Shown: piece by piece, positions 37,601 to 48,900 of the stretch | Numbering within the stretch: the stretch's first letter is position 1 | How the letters are laid out: each line of letters starts with the position of its first letter | Origin: Cercozoa sp. M6MM | Lineage: Eukaryota > Endomyxa: Ascetosporea | Assembly (NCBI GenBank): GCA_040357565.1 | Contig: JBDODJ010000001.1 | DNA length: 64,000 bases | Strand: one strand, 5' to 3' | The notes under the pieces: model-generated | Databases searched by the model: none | What the model saw: only the letters and a program-made list of their open reading frames with translations | Told to the model about the DNA's origin: nothing | Position numbers and translations under genes: made by a program

Positions 37601-40600
37601 AGCGGGGGTAAAGAGGGGNNNNNNNNNNNNNNNNNNNNNNNNNNNNNNNNNNNNNNNNNNNNNNNNNNNNNNNNNNNNNNNNNNNNNNNNNNNNNNNNNN
37701 NNNNNNNNNNNNNNNNNNGGGGGGGTGAAGGACTTACCCCTCGATGCTCGCTCGCGAGACAGTGAAACTGCGCCGCGTAGTGCGACATTTCGATCGTCTT
37801 GTGTACTACACACGTGTGAACAAGTTTGTTTGTGAACAAGTTTGTTTGTGAACAAGTGTGTCCAAGGTACGGCCAGGCACTGCGTCGTCCGAGAAGTCAA
37901 TGCCGCCGAAATCGCCGATTCCGACTTCGATGTCGCCGTCATCTGCACTTACCCCCCCTCTTTACCCCCTCTTTACCCCCTCTATACCCACCTCTTTACC
38001 CCTCTTTACCCATCTCTTTACCCACCTCTTTACCCACCTCTTTACCCACCTCTTTACCCACCTCTTTACCCACCTCCTGACCCACCTCTTTACCCCCGTT
38101 TTTACCCCCGTATTTACCCCCTCTGTACCCTCTCTTTACCCTCCCTTTACCCCTACCCCTCTTTACCCCCTTAGAAAAAGGGTACCATCGACACGGACAG
38201 CGTCAAAAACGATGCCGCGCTGCTCGAGCACTTTCTCGTATTTGTTGAGCAAAGCGTCACTGTCGTGCAAACAACAACAACCACAAATGAACACGCTTGT
38301 TTGTGCGAGTGTTTCTGGGGTGTTACTCTTCGATCAGAGCGCCGTCTGTAGCCACTTTAATTCCGGTCTGTCAAAGAACGAAAGCGGTGAAAACAGAGGC
38401 AACAAGAGATAACAGGGAGGGAGTGAGAGGAGGCTATATAGGGGGTAAAAGAGGGGTAAAAGAGGGGGTAAAAGAGGGGGTAAAAGAGGGGGGTAAAAGG
38501 GGGTAAACACGAAAGCACCGTGTGAGCGCGAAACGACGTGTTCTCCAAGGCAACGGCATCGTCGGCCATGCGTTGCACTGTTGGTGTTCCAGACAGAATA
38601 CACACGTGACACCAAGAACACAAGCAGACACTAAGCACGTGCCAGGCAAGCACGTGCCAGGTAAGCACGTGCCAGACAAGCACGTGTCAAGAAAGCACGT
38701 GTCAGTACCAACGTCGACACGACGCACGTGATTCACCTGCTGACCCGGCGGAGTGAAGAGCTCCAATCCGAAGCGTTGCAGGAAGAGCGCTTGCTTCTCA
38801 TGTGCACTCATGTTGTTCTGTGACACAGGGGGGTAACACAGGGTAGGAACAGACGCGGTAGACTGGAGGTACCAAACGCTGCTGTTCTTTTTGCTGCCCA
38901 AAGCACCAAACTTAAGTCACGCAAAAGCAAAAGCAAAAGCAAAAGGCAAATTGGAGAGAGAGAGAGAGAGATAAAAAAGAGAACCCGCGTGTCGGCTTGC
39001 AAGTCGGCGTACAGTGATCGCGTGTTGACGACGGTTTCCAGTGCAGGCATGTCGTCAAAGTCACCGTCACCCTCGTTGCTATTGATACTATGACTATTAT
39101 TGTTGCTGTTGCTGTTGAGGATGTCGTTGATGTCGTTGTCGATCTCGACACTGTCTGTGTCCTCAGTAGACACGATTTCCGTCCAGCGAGGCACTTCTTC
39201 CATCATGTCATTCACATCGTGGGCCGTCGGAATGTTCCTGCTCCATACACAAGCCCTCACAACGATACCGTAAAAAAGACTGCCTTACATTGACTCCTCT
39301 GGATCGTGCCTGACCATTTCCGGCGGTGTCCACACCGTGTCCGCGAAACAGAAAGTGCGGCTGTTGATTCTGTATCGGTGTGGCTGCAACAACACCATTT
39401 TGTACTCAAATTAACAACACAATATAGCCTCAAGTGAGAACAGCAAGTGCTTTACCACGCCCATTGGAAACGAATTCTCGAGCTCGTATTCTCGTTGGAC
39501 GACACTAAGTGATAAAACAACGATCTCACAACCAAAGAGAAATTCAAAACGGAATCGAGAGCGAAACAAAGCGAATCAAAGTAAAAACAATCAAAATAAA
39601 GCAATATTAAGCGAATTAAAGCAAAAACAATCAAAACAAGCAAAATTAAGCGAAACGAAGAAAAATAAAGCAAAATAAAGCAAAACAATGCGAAACAAAG
39701 CGAAACAAAGCGAAGCAAAGCAAAAAGTACCGCTGCGATTCGGAAGAGACACTTTGAAAGCGTTGCAAATTCTGGCGAAGCTTGGCGGCGTCATCGCTCT
39801 GATCGCTCTCGTCCGTCGGGGGCAGAAAATCGATCGGGTCGGTTGAGCGGCCACTGGCGCGCCGATGCTGACACTCGTGTAGCACGTGCGCTCGCTCCAG
39901 CAGTGCCGCCAACTGCAATCAGTCCCAAAAATTGATCAAGCAAACAAGGATGTTCAGTTCGACAAGGTTGTATTCGGGTTGAAACAATGTTCATGTCGGA
40001 AAACAAACCTGAGCCGGCATCAACTCTTGCACGGCGCCAATTTTAGTGCTCGGCTGTAGAGCAAATAAAAAATAAAAGGTTAAAATCTATGACAAACATT
40101 AAAACAAAAAAAAAGAACAATCGCACATTGGGATTCGACTGCACGATTCGTGTGGCGCGATCTCGAGCCATCTGAAGCTGTTTCGTCCGCTTGTTTTCTT
40201 CCTGTTGTCGCAACACGCACATTAGATAACTCAACGCAAACAGCCTTCTTGACTGTGCGAAAGACAACGTACACTAATCAACTTCTCCTGAGCGATTCGG
40301 TGCATTCGCTCAAACTTGTCATCATCTGGCAGTTTCGACTGCACACGAATGAAAGGCAGTGAAGGTAAACAAACAAATCAAGAGTTGTCGTAGCACCTCG
40401 TAGTGCCGGAGCAGCAAGGATGAATCATTTGGGTCAGTTAGCTGTCCGGCAGGAGTGACCTGTCCGCGCGGATCCAAAACCACGCGATAACGGTTGCTTT
40501 GCAACCGTTTCGTCACCTGCAAAACTCATTCGTTCCCTGAATCTAGCGGTAATTTAAGACAAACGGTTGGTACCACGACAGGCCAGAAGGCGCAGTCTTC

Positions 40601-40703
40601 GCGACTGAACACCTCTGTGCAATCAAAACAAACCACATTTTTGTTTTTCTGTTGGTTGGGACGCAGCAAAGCTACCAAGCCTGTCGCCCGGCTTGAAAGG
40701 CAT
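34672..40703 (-). CDS. Long multi-exon protein with Tudor-like N-terminus
   Basis: Starts MPFKPGDRLE (Met at 40703), joined by an intron to VFSREDCAFWPVV and VTKRLQSNRYRVVLDPRG: a Tudor/agenet-like fold signature (FWP..V.....YRV..D). About 20 further exons include KLPDDDKFERMHRIAQEKL, EENKRTKQLQMARDRATRIV, LAALLERAHVLHECQHRRAS, INSRTFCFADTVWTPPEMVR, NIPTAHDVNDMMEEVPRWTE, EKQALFLQRFGLELFTPPGQ, DALLNKYEKVLEQRGIVFDA, VGIGDFGGIDFSDDAVPG, SREYLDSLRRR-type helices, QLFEFEIDLFNDTVRVRGRV, EVPVKPEWSEFEFDEACSEQ, YTYELRVDAGTLTPQQRDDW and ERLPGTWYVARDATGALLGA. Minisatellite-coded repeats occur (DGVADGVADGVA; GSLSGSPSGSP). No stop precedes the donor at 34672. Family not recognised; domain guesses other than Tudor-like are not offered. 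A 100-N gap (37619-37718) lies in an intron. Confidence 0.55.
36950..38520. repeat. Telomere-like GGGGTAAA / TTTACCC intron arrays, one inverted
   Basis: Introns of the long minus-strand gene. At 36953-37165, 37226-37296, 37425-37618 and 38440-38510 the + strand reads degenerate GGGGTAAAG. At 37951-38175 the + strand instead reads TTTACCCC, including about six copies of the 12-mer CTCTTTACCCAC. The 100-N gap 37619-37718 sits inside one array. Confidence 0.9.
38636..38710. repeat. 15-bp tandem repeat with CACGTG core in an intron
   Basis: Five copies of GCACGTGCCAGGCAA-like units, 15 bp apart, each with the CACGTG palindrome, within an intron of the long minus-strand gene. Confidence 0.85.
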
Positions 40704-41033
40704 ACTTTTTCTACTGGCACGGCGTGGCACCCTTGTACTACGTCTCAGGCGACTCGTGTATTTGCCTTTATTTTTGGACTACTGTACTTTTTTACAAAGA
40801 ACTGAAGTTTTGTTGTCGGGGCTGTTTGGGCAGTTGTTTTTAGTGACGGCTAGATCATCTATCACATGCACCAGTCAGCCGAATCACTTGTACACCTTGT
40901 AAGAGGAGCGTTCGGACTCACGCGAGAAGCGCGTGCGATTCCGCACATGCCGAAATCTACCGGGAGAACGCTAATCTGAGCTATTTCTCTGTTTTACGCG
41001 GTCTTCGTTGCAAGTAGCGTCAGCTATAAGGCC
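40704..41033. promoter_or_regulatory. Divergent interval (Tudor-like gene / histone deacetylase)
   Basis: Between the Met at 40703 (-) and the first possible HDAC exon (+). No conserved motif is visible; an upstream HDAC exon could lie here because the known first exon needs a phase-1 partner. Confidence 0.35.
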
Positions 41034-42761
41034 TTGACCATGCTGAGACTGGCTGTTGTGAGTCTTTATTTTTGGCGGTCAAATGCAAGTGCGAAAACCC
41101 TCATTATTTCACCCGCATCTCACTGCACGGCCAGCGCTTGCCCCAGCGGTAGCTTTCATTTCTCGCGTCTTTGTTTTACATGTATTTGCGCGTACAATTG
41201 TAGAGTTTGTGCGGTATTATTGGTGTTTTTCGTGTCTACAGAACTGCCAGAGAACACCCAACGTGTAAGCGCGATCCTCGGTCACTTGGAGAGCACAGGT
41301 AGATTCATCAACTAAAGCAAATCTAGGCAATCGCACTGAATCTGTGAACTCCGAGTGAATAGGCTTGCTGTCCCACGATAATGTGGAGTACCAAGGCACA
41401 GTGCGTTGCATGAAGCAGTGTAAAAGTGACATTGACCTTGCGTTCCACACGTAACAACTTTCGTCATGATTGATTTTGTCGCGACAAGCGGATTTTCTCT
41501 TAGCGCCGAAGAAGCCGCGGAAATGCAAAAACTCGAGAAAGGCTACATCGCAAACGAGAACTACTTTTGTCCCGTCACGTATGACAGCATTTTGCATTCT
41601 GTAGGCTGACACCTTAGTTCCATTTGGTTCAGTTGTTTGCAACTGTACTGTATGTAAACATGCACGATTAGGTGCACGCCGCTGCCCAAGCGGCACGCAA
41701 GGTTTTCGCCGGCAAATATGAGAACGCTTTCGCCGTCATTCGACCTCCAGGACACCATGCCAATGGATACCGTACACTCCTCCGTTCGCTAATGGCAGTG
41801 ACCTTATATAACTTACGTGCAAACCATTGGTGACAATCCCTCTGCAGGAGTCAGTTCCAGGAAGCAACTGGGATTCTGCTTTGCAAACAACGCTGCTGCT
41901 GCTGCACGCGCAGCCTTGGCAGCCGGGGCTTCTCGTGTCGCGATTGTCGATGTCGATGCGCATCACGGCGACGGAACGGAAGAGCAGTTCTATGCACGCT
42001 CGGACGTGCTAACCGTGTCGCAGCACCTAGTCGGTCCGGATTTCTTCCCGGGTTCTGGTCGGGTCTCAAATGTGGGACAAGATGATGGACATGGCTTCAA
42101 CATTGTAACTTGTTTGCGTTCTTTTCATGCTGCCAGTGGGTGGTTGTGTATCACGCCTCGTGACTTTCTGTGATAGAATGTCGTCTTAGGAGAAGAAGCT
42201 TCCGACACGGAGGCGTTGGCCATGCTGCAGTTTGTTATACTGCCCATACTGCGTGAATACCAGCCCAGTATCATCATTCTCGGTGCTGGATTTGGTATGT
42301 TAGTCTACTAAAACACAAACGACACTTAAGTTTAAATCCAGTTTATGTTATTTTTCTTGCCAGATGGAATGAAAGGCGACCCCGTTGTCAAAAATCGACT
42401 GCAGTTTACGCCCGCATTCTTTGCTCAGGCGGTGGCTGCGCTCAAGCAAGTGCAGCCTCGCATTGTCGCTCTTCTCGAGGGTACCGCTGCTTGGGTGATT
42501 ACAACCCAAGAGAATAAGTTAAATTTACTGTAAGTTTACGGTTTAATTGAAGGTGGCTACAACTACGAGAATCTTGCAAGCGGAGCGCATGCTCTTCTCA
42601 CATCACTCGCAATAGACGATGCACACGAAGCTCTGTCGTGGCAGGAACTTGGCCCGGCGCTGCAAAAGCGTGTACGCTCTCGACGAAGGTACATCGCGCA
42701 GTACTCGGAAGGACGGTACTGCACAGGCTTTTTGGCAGTGAGGATTGATTCTTTTCTGTGA
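41034..42761 (+). CDS. Histone deacetylase, class II-like
   Basis: A zinc-dependent deacetylase. Exons: 41242-41298 (ELPENTQRVSAILGHLEST), about 41507-41605 (SLSAEEAAEMQKLEKGYIAN, YFCPVTYDSILHS), about 41672-41775 (HAAAQAARKVFAGKYENAFA then VIRPPGHHANGY), about 41848-42104 (KQLGFCFANNAAAAARAAL, VAIVDVDAHHGDGTEEQFY, FFPGSGRVSNVGQDDGHGFN), about 42181-42295 (ILREYQPSIIILGAGFD), about 42363-42480 (MKGDPVVKNRLQFTPAFFAQ, RIVALLEG) and from about 42553 (GGYNYENLASGAHALL). The charge-relay HH, the zinc Asp/His of DVDAHH, the second Asp of GAGFD and the Tyr of GGYN are all present, so it should be active. VSQH replaces the common SLH. The N-terminal start is unresolved (the frame is open from 41034 but the needed splice is not found) and the tail to TGA at 42759-42761 is tentative. 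Confidence 0.85.
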
Positions 42762-42991
42762 TTCCAACAAAGCACTAGTAACCTGCAGATGGTTCCAAAA
42801 CGCCCCACTTGTGAGCTCTGTAAGCGAGAGTGAGTTTGAAGAAGCATAATTGAACTTTTTCTATCATACTGCCGTGGAGGCCAGCAAAAGTCCGATACCA
42901 ACACGGTCAATTCGGATCTTCCAATCGAAACGAGTCCTCGTTGATCATAAAGTCGAGCATCAGCTAAGGTTAGACCGAGGCAGTGCTCAAA

Positions 42992-45212
42992 ATGAGGGTG
43001 TCATTCCCGGCAGTGTCGTTACTGGCACTGCTGGTGGCGCTAATGTCACATGCAGTGTCAGGCAGTACAGTCGTGCAACTGGCAACCACAGTGGTTCGTC
43101 TCAGCGTCGAGACACGGCTCAAAGCCAAGGTCGGAGAACTCGAGGACATGCGCGACCGATTGCGAATCGAACTGGGTCTTCCTCTTGGTCCCCCGCCTGC
43201 AACCGGTACCTGCACATTGCTAGAGATTATGATAGTAACATGTACTCACAGTGCCACCAAGCATGACACCGGCGCCGAACATGTCGACCACTACAACAGC
43301 GTCAACAACATCGACAACAACGACTACGACGACAACGACTACAACGACGACTCTGACGACAGGGACGACACTGCCGCCCAGTTTGAACATGTCTGAAGGA
43401 GTGGTCAACGCAACTGCCTCTCGCGGAGGTTTGTTTGCTTCTGCTGTTGCACCTATTTACTTTGTTCCGCTCGACTAGGTGGCCTGACGACGCCACCGAC
43501 AGACCAAGAGCGCATGCTCATCAACAGTGTGACCGTGTTTCCGCCCAAGTCGGTGTCGACGGTGGCGGCTGCATGGTCGCAGTACTATCTGAGGCAGTGG
43601 AAGGACAACCCCATGTGGCTCCGTGCCGTGCTGGAGGTGGTGCTGCCGACAGGCAAGTTACAGGCCGAACTCGCGCGTCAGACATCAAGCATACCCTCCG
43701 GACAAGCTTCAGCACCCGAATTCTGGCTATTTTACTCCTTTGAATCGGCAGGCGGTATGGTATATCGGTGCATACCAGTGACAAAACAACTTCCCCAAAC
43801 ACGCGAGTGTAAATTAGGACATGCCAACATATGAGCCACTGCCTTTGATGATCAAGAAGGAGGACCAAGGCAAGGTGCTGACACAGTGCTATTCTGTCTG
43901 CATCCACCCGGTTTCGCAAATGCTGCGCACGATCGCGGCCGACATTATCGACGCTGTGCTGGGACCTGCCGGTGATGAGAAATGTCCCGAGATTCTGTTC
44001 GCCGAGGACAGTGTAATTATTACCTTTTTCTCGGACCGTGTCAATATCAACCATTGTCGGACTAGCACCGTATCCATGTCAAAGGTAACAGCTGCGGATA
44101 GCAACGGCGACCCGGGCACACTGAGACTCACTACGGACGAGAATCGGTGGCTGCGAGGACAAGTACCAATTCAGAACGAGCAGCTTAAGTGTCAAGCCGG
44201 CTGGCTCATCATGGCGTCGCTGCACCGCGACATGTTCGGTTCTTTCGACATGTGTCCGCGTGCCGACAGCACGGTCGAAATGTGCTTTCAGTTTCTCGTG
44301 CGGGAATACGGACCGGGCGGGGTCACTTTGTGTCCGCGCGTACGCGTGCCGAGCAGTTTCCGCGCGCGTGTCAACTCCATCGCAGATGACCTGGATGCCT
44401 CGCTGTTTGCGCCATTGAGGGCAAAGAAAGCCGCCGGTCAGTCACTTAGTTCGGGCGAAGCACTACTGCTGGCTTTTGCCCCTTCCATTCAGGTAAGTCT
44501 GCATCAATCTACAGTATGAGCACGATCATACTTTTGCTCGCGCAGCTGGCAAGATTGAATGCCGAGATCTACGAACTGCAGTCGCGACGATTCACGACGT
44601 GCGTCAACATGATCGGACCTGAATGGCTCTCGCCAAACGTGCGCCGAAAGCCGCCGATGGCACCTGCTGGAGCAGGCGCCGCCAGCGCCAGCTCGGTCGT
44701 CGCGATCGGCATCGTTTTCATCGTACTTGTCATCCTCTGTGTCGTCACAGGAATCGGCTACTATTTCTTCGTTGCTGTTCCGGCCAAGAAGGCACTAGAA
44801 GAAGGTGCCTACGGTAGCGCGCTTTGCTACTGGAGGCATCACCTGAGGTATTGCAGTTTCTATAGGGTACTATGACGACGATGGTGAGTGGATCTCACTC
44901 ACCAAAGAAGAAGCTATCGAGTACGGTCTCATCGAACCCGATGCCGAGGGTACAGTGTATTTGGTGCCGTGTGGGACTTATTACAACTGAATCTTTTCGA
45001 CAGAACAAGAGGGCATGCAAGGACAACAACCGTTTGCGCAACAACCAGCCATGCAGCAGCAATACAGTGCTGCTCCTCAGCAGCGGTATGGGGCACAACC
45101 GCAGTATGGAGCACAACCGCAGTATGGAGCACAACCGCAGTATGGAGCACAGCCTCAGTACGGAGGCAAGCAACAGTATGGCATGCAACCGCAGTATGGA
45201 CGCCAATACTGA
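42992..45212 (+). CDS. Mucin-like type I membrane protein with QYGAQP-repeat tail
   Basis: Unknown family, clear architecture. Exon 1 (42992-43205): signal peptide MRVSFPAVSLLALLVALMSH with AVSG, then a short helix. Exon 2 (43252-43428): a Thr-rich stretch (MSTTTTASTTSTTTTTTTTT...), a likely O-glycosylated stalk. Exon 3 (43479-43760) and the next exon: a folded ectodomain with paired Cys (LTQCYSVCIHPVSQMLRTIA, EKCPEILFAEDSVIITFFSD, QAGWLIMASLHRDMFGSFDM, STVEMCFQFLVREYGPGGVT). A following exon has LARLNAEIYELQSRRFTTCV then one membrane helix, VVAIGIVFIVLVILCVVTGI. The cytoplasmic side has DGEWISLTKEEAIEYGLIEP and a final exon with QPFAQQPAMQQQYSAAP and about four QYGAQP repeats (45088-45160), stop TGA at 45210-45212. 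Likely a cell-surface protein; ligand unknown. Confidence 0.7.
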
Positions 45213-45670
45213 ACGCACCTGCTTCGACTAGCTTTTCCATAAATTTCAGCCACTATTTTAACGGACATTTACTCAAGTCGACTTCATTTCAATGGTACAG
45301 CATCTGCACTAACACAAACGACGCGGAACGATGCCACCTCGGACTGAACGTTAGTGCCGTTGCTGCGCGAAATTTATGCAACGGTTCCTTTCTCATACTA
45401 GGAAACGGAAAAATGCTCCGACTCCTAATCTGCCAGCCTTGTGAGACTGCTACTAGGGTCAACTTAACGAAGTTCAAACCCGATCCAGGTATCAGTCGGC
45501 GTGCTGGATGCGAGGGCAGCTTGCGAACAGTCAACGCGAGCTGTTGCACTGTGCGGCGTCCGTTTCAATTGAGACTTCCGGGGTTTTTTCCTTCGCAAGT
45601 GGACAGTAAAGCGAACAGCAAGAAATGCATCAAAGAGAGAGAGAATGCATCAAAGAGAGAGAGAATGCAT

Positions 45671-45720
<50 letters not shown>

Positions 45721-45730
45721 NNNNNNNNNN

Positions 45731-45789
<59 letters not shown>

Positions 45790-45794
45790 AAACA
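45213..45794. other. Intergenic / unresolved 3' end, with (GA)n and 10-N gap
   Basis: Holds the 3' end of the mucin-like gene and probably the unresolved last exon of the fibronectin-like minus-strand gene. A 13-bp unit AATGCATCAAAGA plus GAG is repeated about three times at 45624-45672, running into a pure GA microsatellite to 45786 broken by 10 N at 45721-45730. Confidence 0.6.
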
Positions 45795-47000
45795 TCCTCC
45801 CATACCAAAATTTTCTGCTTCCGAACGTTGTAGTGCTTCCAGAAGCAGTGTCCGAGGAAAATGACGAACACAAAGAGCGTGTAGAAACCGGCGCTGGGAG
45901 GGAGGTTCGAACGAATGGCCTCGACTTGCGCGCTCTCGGACCAGTCACCGAACGCCATCTGGCCTCGCCAGCGCATTCGCACCTCGTAGTTGCAGCTGTC
46001 CTGTGTCGATGAGAGTCACACAAGTCAACTTACATGCTATATATATAAGTTTTATCTATATAAAGGTGCAATACGTCAAGTCCGACGATGCGCATGGGTT
46101 GCTCAAGTCCCATGAAGGAGGTCCACTCATCGCTGTTCTCCAAGTCTTCAACCCACTTGTCGCAACGCAACTGCACCTGCCATCGGACACATATAAAGTG
46201 AGTATATATACGTAGCAACTACTCTTGATGGCACATACCTCCACTCCGCGTTGCTCGTCGTAGATGTCGTTCCAAGTCACGTGCATCTCGTTGGTTTTCA
46301 TTTTGTTCTCATTTTGGTACCACTCGGCATGCAGTCCTTCCAGTCTCTAAGTAACATCAAAGGTAGACCTCACAGGTAGACCTCACAGGCTGCCAAGAGT
46401 GCTTTCTGTACTAAAATTCTGGTACAGCAGGGACGCCTTCGACGTGCAGAGAAAACACACTCCAGTCAGACTCACCAGCACTCGAAACAGCGTGCACCGA
46501 CACCCTGTACTTGTCCATGTCTGCACGAACCACCACGTTTGGTACAACACTGCTACATACTGAAACCAAAGGTACCATTGAGGCCTTCAACAAGGCCGCT
46601 GTGTGTGCCGGCATCATATGTGCGCGACATTACTACCGAGGGGTTCTTTGTGTTGACCCACGTCACGTTGTAGTACAAGCCTATATTTGCGTACACATAA
46701 ACATAAGATACTTGAGTTTTGTAAGCAAACATATAGACCTTCTCCGTGCCCGTCGGCGTGCTTGATGAGCGTCAAATCGCCCCACGAAAGCCGTAGAACG
46801 CCCAGATCGTACTAAATACCCAAATCACATCAGACTGTTCAGTGCTGCTGTGGTCAGAGTTACTTGTTCAACGTTAAAATTGGGCGGTGTAGCCGGAGGC
46901 AGCGGCCACCCGATTTTGTGCAGTATAAACTCGCTCTCGTTTTCATCGGCGTCCCTGCAATTGATCTGGACTTCTACAGGTACAGTCTTTATCCTTCTTG

Positions 47001-47034
<34 letters not shown>

Positions 47035-47134
47035 NNNNNNNNNNNNNNNNNNNNNNNNNNNNNNNNNNNNNNNNNNNNNNNNNNNNNNNNNNNNNNNNNN
47101 NNNNNNNNNNNNNNNNNNNNNNNNNNNNNNNNNN

Positions 47135-47179
<45 letters not shown>

Positions 47180-47708
47180 ACACACCGTACGAGTCGCTTT
47201 CAAGAATATCGAGGTTGTCAATGTCGGCACGGTAGTCGGAGAAACCTGGAGCAAGCAGAGGTCAGTAATTTGTGGGAGTTGTCATTATGTTTGTCAGCGG
47301 GCGCATATACGGTACCAGGTCGGTCAAGAACAGCGGTCACTGCGTAGCTGACGTCCGGGTCATCGCGAGGCATCGCCGTGAACCTGCAGCTCGTTACAGT
47401 CGCCGGCATTTCCTTCATGTACCACGACGTGCGTGCAACTACGGTGAAATTCTCCTTGTCGGCGGTCTGCTGCAGCAGCAGCTTCGTGGGTGGCTTGGCA
47501 GCATAGGGCGACACTTCAACGACTGGAACCAAAATAAGGAGGGTAGAGGTGGGTAGAAGTTTACAGGTGGGCAAAGGGTAGGGGAAGGGCTGTGCTGCTT
47601 GCCAAGGAAAAGCTCGACACTGGAAAAGGTACCGTTTTTCTTCTCCGCCAACGACGCTACGCTTGTCGCTGACAGCAGCAGCCCGAGCGCAAAGACCGGT
47701 CGTCGCAT
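45795..47708 (-). CDS. Type I membrane protein with fibronectin-III-like ectodomain
   Basis: Family not recognised beyond fold. Met at 47708 begins MRRPVFALGLLLSATSVASL, a signal peptide. Following exons: VVEVSPYAAKPPTKLLLQQT, ADKENFTVVARTSWYMKEMP, DDPDVSYAVTAVLDRPGTVY, SDYRADIDNLDILESDS, FILHKIGWPLPPATPPNFNV, YRVSVHAVSSAGESDWSVFS, MHVTWNDIYDEQRGVEV, RCDKWVEDLENSDEWTSFMG and CNYEVRMRWRGQMAFGDWSE. Repeated Tyr-x-Val and W-S pairs are typical of fibronectin type III strands F and G; the last domain even has a G-D-W-S close to the cytokine-receptor WS box. One membrane helix, GFYTLFVFVIFLGHCFW, is followed by basic KHYNVRKQKIL and a donor into the GA-repeat intron. The cytoplasmic end is not found. 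A 100-N gap (47035-47134) with CA repeats is intronic. Confidence 0.65.
47009..47180. repeat. (CA)n microsatellite with 100-N gap
   Basis: CA dinucleotides flank N at 47035-47134, inside an intron of the fibronectin-like gene. Confidence 0.95.
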
Positions 47709-47953
47709 TCAATTTGGCAGGCTATCTGCTGTTCCAAGTCCCACTAAATATACCGCTACTCCGGTGTGTCAGGAACTACTGCAACGCTTTCCAGGCGTTG
47801 TAGTCCTGCAAAAAGTACCACACACTTTTTGATCAGAGATTCGATTTTGTCCTCGCCTTGTCAGCACGCGCGGCAGCGCAGCACACATGAGTTTATAGCG
47901 ATCTCGGGCACAAACTTAACGTAAAAAAGTGAGTGAGCGCGTTCGGTTTACGA

Positions 47954-48900
47954 TTATTCTGGCTGCTGTGCGTCGGCATCTGCCGTGTCGGTCGTTCGTG
48001 TGACTTCCGCTTGGGTGCTGTTGAAGCGGTCGCCGACTACCATGTCAAAAAAATCGCGCAACACATCCTGCGGGTCCATCTCTTTCGCAGGCCGGTCTGC
48101 AGTCTCTGCCTGTGGGTTTACACACATCAGAGTTAAGGTGACACGGCAGACCGACCAAGAGCAAAGGACCAGTTGCAAGAGGTCGGCAGGAGACATATCG
48201 AGAGTCATTGCCTTATTTCGACTGGGGGGGGGGGGTAAAATACGTGTACAAAGAGCAGTGCAAGAAAAAGGAAGATACACATGATCGGTGCGCATTTCGT
48301 CGGTGGTATCGCCGCCCTCGATAAACAGGAGACTGAGACCGACAGCGACGGCGGCCACCGAGGTCAGCATGCGCATGCGCAGGTTGCGCACACGCCCAAG
48401 ACTAAGGCCATGGCGCTCCACGCCGCTTTCACTCTGCAGACTGTGCTTGGTGAAGCGCGCCGCCTTTTGCAGATAGTACAGATTGCCCATCACAAAGGCA
48501 AGGCCCACTACCAAGCCCAACACACACACCAGTCTAGCTGAAGAGACACACACGAAATGCCATCTCGGTACAGACAGGGGCTACCAGCTGGCAGATGGTA
48601 GCGATCAGCGCTCTGTCGCCAGGCCTCTCGCGTGTGCCGCATCACGCGACGCCACGGACTGCCTGTGGTGATCATCTCGTCATCGTCACCGTCTGCGGCA
48701 TCAACCGGCCGGCCACTCGCGTCGTCCAGGTAGTTCTGAATCTCCTGTCGCGTGTGAAGTCTATGCTCTGGGTCCAGCTCGTCCTAAAGGTGCTCCCATA
48801 ACATGCTTTCGTTGCCCTGTGACTCACACACATGGCTGCATTTTTGCGGTACCCGTGAAGGCAAAACCTCCCGCGCTGGTGCACCACTGTGTTTCGACAT
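47954..48900 (-). CDS. Small two-TM membrane protein, unknown family
   Basis: Exon 1 from Met at 48900: MSKHSGAPAREVLPSR, joined by an intron beginning GTACCG to DELDPEHRLHTRQEIQNYLD, an acidic DGDDDE stretch and VMRHTREAWRQSADRYHLPA. The next exon has a first membrane segment, ARLVCVLGLVVGLAFVMGNL, a basic loop (SLGRVRNLRMRM) and a second, LTSVAAVAVGLSLLFIEGGD. Two short exons follow (RNKAMTLDMSPADLLQLVLC and QAETADRPAKEMDPQDVLRD) ending in TDTADADAQQPE and TAA at 47954-47956. N- and C-ends are both hydrophilic and probably face the same side. No family comes to mind. It diverges from pyruvate kinase with 319 bp between starts; that proximity alone does not imply shared function. Confidence 0.65.

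Noticed and set aside
34672-40703. Kinesin family member (because of YTYELRVDAG and acidic/helix blocks)
   Set aside because: No motor, FHA or other kinesin signature is visible anywhere in the gene; the resemblance was too short to keep.
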